7,563 bases of DNA. Origin: Nitrososphaerales archaeon TH1177 (GTDB lineage Archaea > Thermoproteota > Nitrososphaeria > Nitrososphaerales > Nitrososphaeraceae). The notes beneath the pieces were generated by a model. The model had not been told where the DNA came from, searched no databases, and saw only the letters and a program-made list of their open reading frames with translations. Location of the stretch: the NCBI GenBank assembly GCA_014523515.1, contig JAATVJ010000406.1:1-7563 (forward strand), read 5' to 3'. A program made the position numbers and the translations under genes. The stretch's first letter is position 1. Every line of letters begins with the position of its first letter. Below are positions 6,275-7,563 of the stretch, in pieces.

Positions 6275-6957
6275 TCAACCACATATCTCATCAATTAGGT
6301 GCATGTCTATTAAGCAACCAAGTATGTCGGTAATCTGAGCTCCGGTTATTCCCGGTACGTCTTGTAGTGCGAAGAATACATTATCAGTTTCTGGACAACT
6401 ATTTGGAGTACTAAGGAGACGATCACAATACGCTCCTATTGATGTTGCGTCGACGATACTTAATAGCCGCCCGATTTGCGTACTGTCTAGGACTGAAAAA
6501 CAATCTTCACATGCTCCGTCTTCTTCCGGAGGACTAACTTTTACTTGTTCGTTCGCATTCACGTTTACACATATATTTACCAGGTCCCTTTCGAAGTTTA
6601 TTCTATCCTCAAGACCATTACCGTTTTGAGTATTTGCCGCATCTGCTGCTCCTCCTTCATTTGCTGCTCCAGTGGCAGTATCATCTTGAGGTATCTGAAT
6701 AATATCTATACCATTCACATTTATGTTACTGTTTACACATTTTATTTTCTGGATATCTGTATGAGATTCTCATTTTTCGGATGGTTATCATAACCGTATC
6801 TATTGTCGTCTTGGTAATAGTTGCTATCATATCCGTACTTGTCTCCGTACATTTGTGCACCTGCATTTCCTACCATCGATGGGTTTAGAGCCAGTAAACC
6901 TGTTGCTAGTATTGCTCCCAGTATAGAAGCAAAAACTATCTTTTGATTGTTGCTTAT
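6275..6957 (-). pseudogene. Broken secreted Cys-rich protein gene (start lost, frameshifted)
   Basis: Two minus-strand frames together encode one protein of about 225 residues. The N-terminal frame (6957-6745) gives SNNQKIVFASILGAILATGL and on to NPSMVGNAGAQ. This is a signal peptide with a likely cleavage site after NAGA, followed by a Tyr/Asp/Asn-rich stretch (MYGDKYGYDSNYYQDD). It ends at TAA 6744-6742. The C-terminal frame runs from about 6748 to the TGA at 6277-6275. It gives KIKCVNSNINVNGIDIIQIP, an Ala/Asn-rich part, SPPEEDGACEDCF and ICG at the end, with eight Cys that could form disulfides outside the cell. The frames overlap between 6769 and 6745, and joining them needs a -1 shift (one base lost or two gained). 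The expected first codon is ATA (6957-6955) rather than ATG, and no usable ATG or GTG lies upstream before the next stop. I recall similar intact proteins in Nitrosocosmicus-type genomes, of unknown function. A GTG at 6718 could start a C-terminal fragment, but it would lack the signal peptide. Confidence 0.7.
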
Positions 6958-6974
6958 TACATTGTTAAATGCGA

Positions 6975-6987
6975 TTTTAATATATCT
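6975..6987 (-). promoter_or_regulatory. Putative TATA box of the secreted-protein gene
   Basis: On the minus strand agatatattaaaa is centred about 25 nt before the ATA codon at 6957-6955. This is the spacing of a leaderless archaeal gene and supports 6957 as the ancestral start point. The promoter thus appears intact although the coding part looks damaged. Confidence 0.45.
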
Positions 6988-6998
6988 ATGGTTAGAAG

Positions 6999-7016
6999 GA
7001 ACATTATCTAATGTTC
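6999..7016. promoter_or_regulatory. Operator-like inverted repeat upstream of the secreted-protein promoter
   Basis: gaacatta (6999-7006) and taatgttc (7009-7016) are exact 8-bp inverted arms with a 2-bp spacer. The element sits about 12 bp upstream of the TATA box of the minus-strand gene, the place where an archaeal activator or repressor dimer would act. It is also 137 bp upstream of the divergent gene at 7153, so it could serve either. Confidence 0.4.
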
Positions 7017-7115
7017 TAATATTCCAAGATTCTGAATTATTGACTATAAGAAGAATAGAAATTCATGTTCAAGTACAATATTAAATATTTCAGATCAATA
7101 TCATACTAAGTAAGA

Positions 7116-7138
7116 AAATATTTATCCTAATTTTTTTT
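7116..7138 (+). promoter_or_regulatory. Putative TATA box and T run before the small regulator-like gene
   Basis: aaaatatttat (7116-7126) is centred about 32 nt before the GTG at 7153. It is followed by a run of eight T (7131-7138). The geometry suggests a leaderless or short-leader transcript; there is no Shine-Dalgarno sequence before the GTG. Confidence 0.4.
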
Positions 7139-7152
7139 ATAAAATAAAAGTA

Positions 7153-7359
7153 GTGGCAAGAAGACACGAGTTTGGTAGAAATTCAGGAATGCGCCTGGTA
7201 AATGATGGTAATGGTAAAAGGGTAATGGAGATATCAGAAGAGACTTTTGAAAGGATAAAGAGTAATGGATCTCAGTACGGAGATAGAGAAACTTTTGAGG
7301 ACGTTATTATTAGACTAATAGATTTTTATGATAGTAAGGGAAGAAACAGAAATGACTAA
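7153..7359 (+). CDS. Small antitoxin/regulator-like protein
   Basis: A 68-residue, charged, soluble protein starting at GTG. Residues about 24-60 (VMEISEETFERIKSNGSQYG, then DRETFEDVIIRLIDFYD) have a short strand followed by two helices. This is the pattern of small archaeal VapB-like/DUF7557-like proteins, many of which are ribbon-helix-helix DNA binders or antitoxins. The basic N-terminus (ARRHEFGR) could help bind nucleic acid. An alternative ATG at codon 13 (7189) would still keep the core. I favour the GTG because the upstream residues look protein-like and the TATA spacing fits. No recognisable toxin gene of normal length follows; a 35-codon ORF overlaps its end instead. The assignment as antitoxin is inference, since the family similarity is judged by eye. 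Confidence 0.7.
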   Translation: MARRHEFGRNSGMRLVNDGNGKRVMEISEETFERIKSNGSQYGDRETFEDVIIRLIDFYDSKGRNRND

Positions 7360-7459
7360 TCCTAGCAAACCTTTCTCTATACGTCCAAAATGTAACGAAA
7401 TCATAGAAACTGACTCTTACAACGATTATATGCTATCCAGTTTGTGGTATCAGATTTAA
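7352..7459 (+). CDS. Small overlapping ORF, 35 codons, unknown
   Basis: The ATG at 7352 overlaps the end of the previous gene by 8 nt (atgactaa), an arrangement typical of translational coupling. It encodes MTNPSKPFSIRPKCNEIIET and continues to SLWYQI, then stops at TAA 7457-7459; a second in-frame TAA lies at 7463-7465. The peptide has plausible composition with no clear family match. It may be a genuine microprotein, the truncated head of a longer partner, or chance. The same frame reopens from 7466 to the window end, which fits decay of a longer gene or a separate gene start. Confidence 0.35.
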   Translation: MTNPSKPFSIRPKCNEIIETDSYNDYMLSSLWYQI

Positions 7460-7522
7460 TTATAAGACTACACCTCCGATAACTTATACAAGTCTGGAGA
7501 ATACCAAATCTTACAACTAGAA

Positions 7523-7563
7523 ATGAGTTCTTCTACTACTTATGATAATACTAATATTCAAAA
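7523..7563 (+). CDS. Possible 5' end of a gene running off the right edge
   Basis: An ATG at 7523 opens MSSSTTYDNTNIQ, which runs to the end of the window. Ser/Thr/Asn-rich starts of this kind are common in AT-rich archaeal proteins. A/T-rich boxes at about 7455-7465 and 7483-7490 could act as the promoter. The frame is open back to 7466 but has no ATG or GTG there. Only 13 codons are visible, so no function can be given. Confidence 0.33.
   Translation, partial: MSSSTTYDNTNIQ

Noticed and set aside
6545..6793. Plus-strand frame of 82 codons
   Set aside because: It lies antisense to the secreted-protein gene, is rich in Ile/Cys/Tyr in a shadow-like way, and has no promoter or family features.
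1..7563. CRISPR array or defence system
   Set aside because: No regularly spaced repeats and no nuclease, helicase, methyltransferase or cas-like gene were found in the window.

Overview
This is an AT-rich window in which only about half the bases code for protein. It looks like a member of the ammonia-oxidising archaea (Nitrososphaerota/Thaumarchaeota), probably a Nitrososphaera/Nitrosocosmicus-type soil lineage. The clues are a MEDS-domain sensor protein of the kind these genomes carry, and a small cysteine-rich secreted protein family that I associate with them from memory. Other clues are archaeal TATA boxes about 25-35 nt before several starts, the near absence of Shine-Dalgarno sequences, and T-rich tracts after genes. 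The lineage is an inference; there is no rRNA or tRNA in the window to confirm it.

Layout, left to right. The left edge holds what may be the first 18 codons of a minus-strand gene, perhaps an IS630-like transposase, followed by about 1 kb with no convincing gene. At 1094-2608 (+) lies a secreted DUF1254/DUF1214 protein. A 518-bp gap follows, carrying a GC-rich motif and a strong hairpin, and then a MEDS-domain protein with an Asn-rich helical tail at 3127-4137 (+). Next comes a 760-bp gap with a perfect 18-bp palindrome, a 16-bp tandem duplication and a degenerate copy of the motif. An intact aldo/keto reductase occupies 4898-5914 (+). After another gap with a near-perfect copy of the motif comes a minus-strand secreted protein gene (6275-6957) that appears broken twice, by loss of its ATG and by a frameshift. 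The right edge carries a small regulator-like protein (7153-7359, +), a 35-codon ORF overlapping its end, and the possible start of a gene that runs off the window.

The genes look like independent single-gene units rather than an operon. Each plus-strand gene has its own putative TATA box, and gaps of 0.35-0.8 kb separate them. I see no evidence of a defence system, a CRISPR array, a complete mobile element or a multi-gene pathway. The best leads are the recurrent intergenic motif (2949, 4608 and 6158, all in the same orientation), the double-lesioned secreted-protein gene with its intact promoter and operator-like inverted repeat, and the 18-bp palindrome upstream of the reductase.
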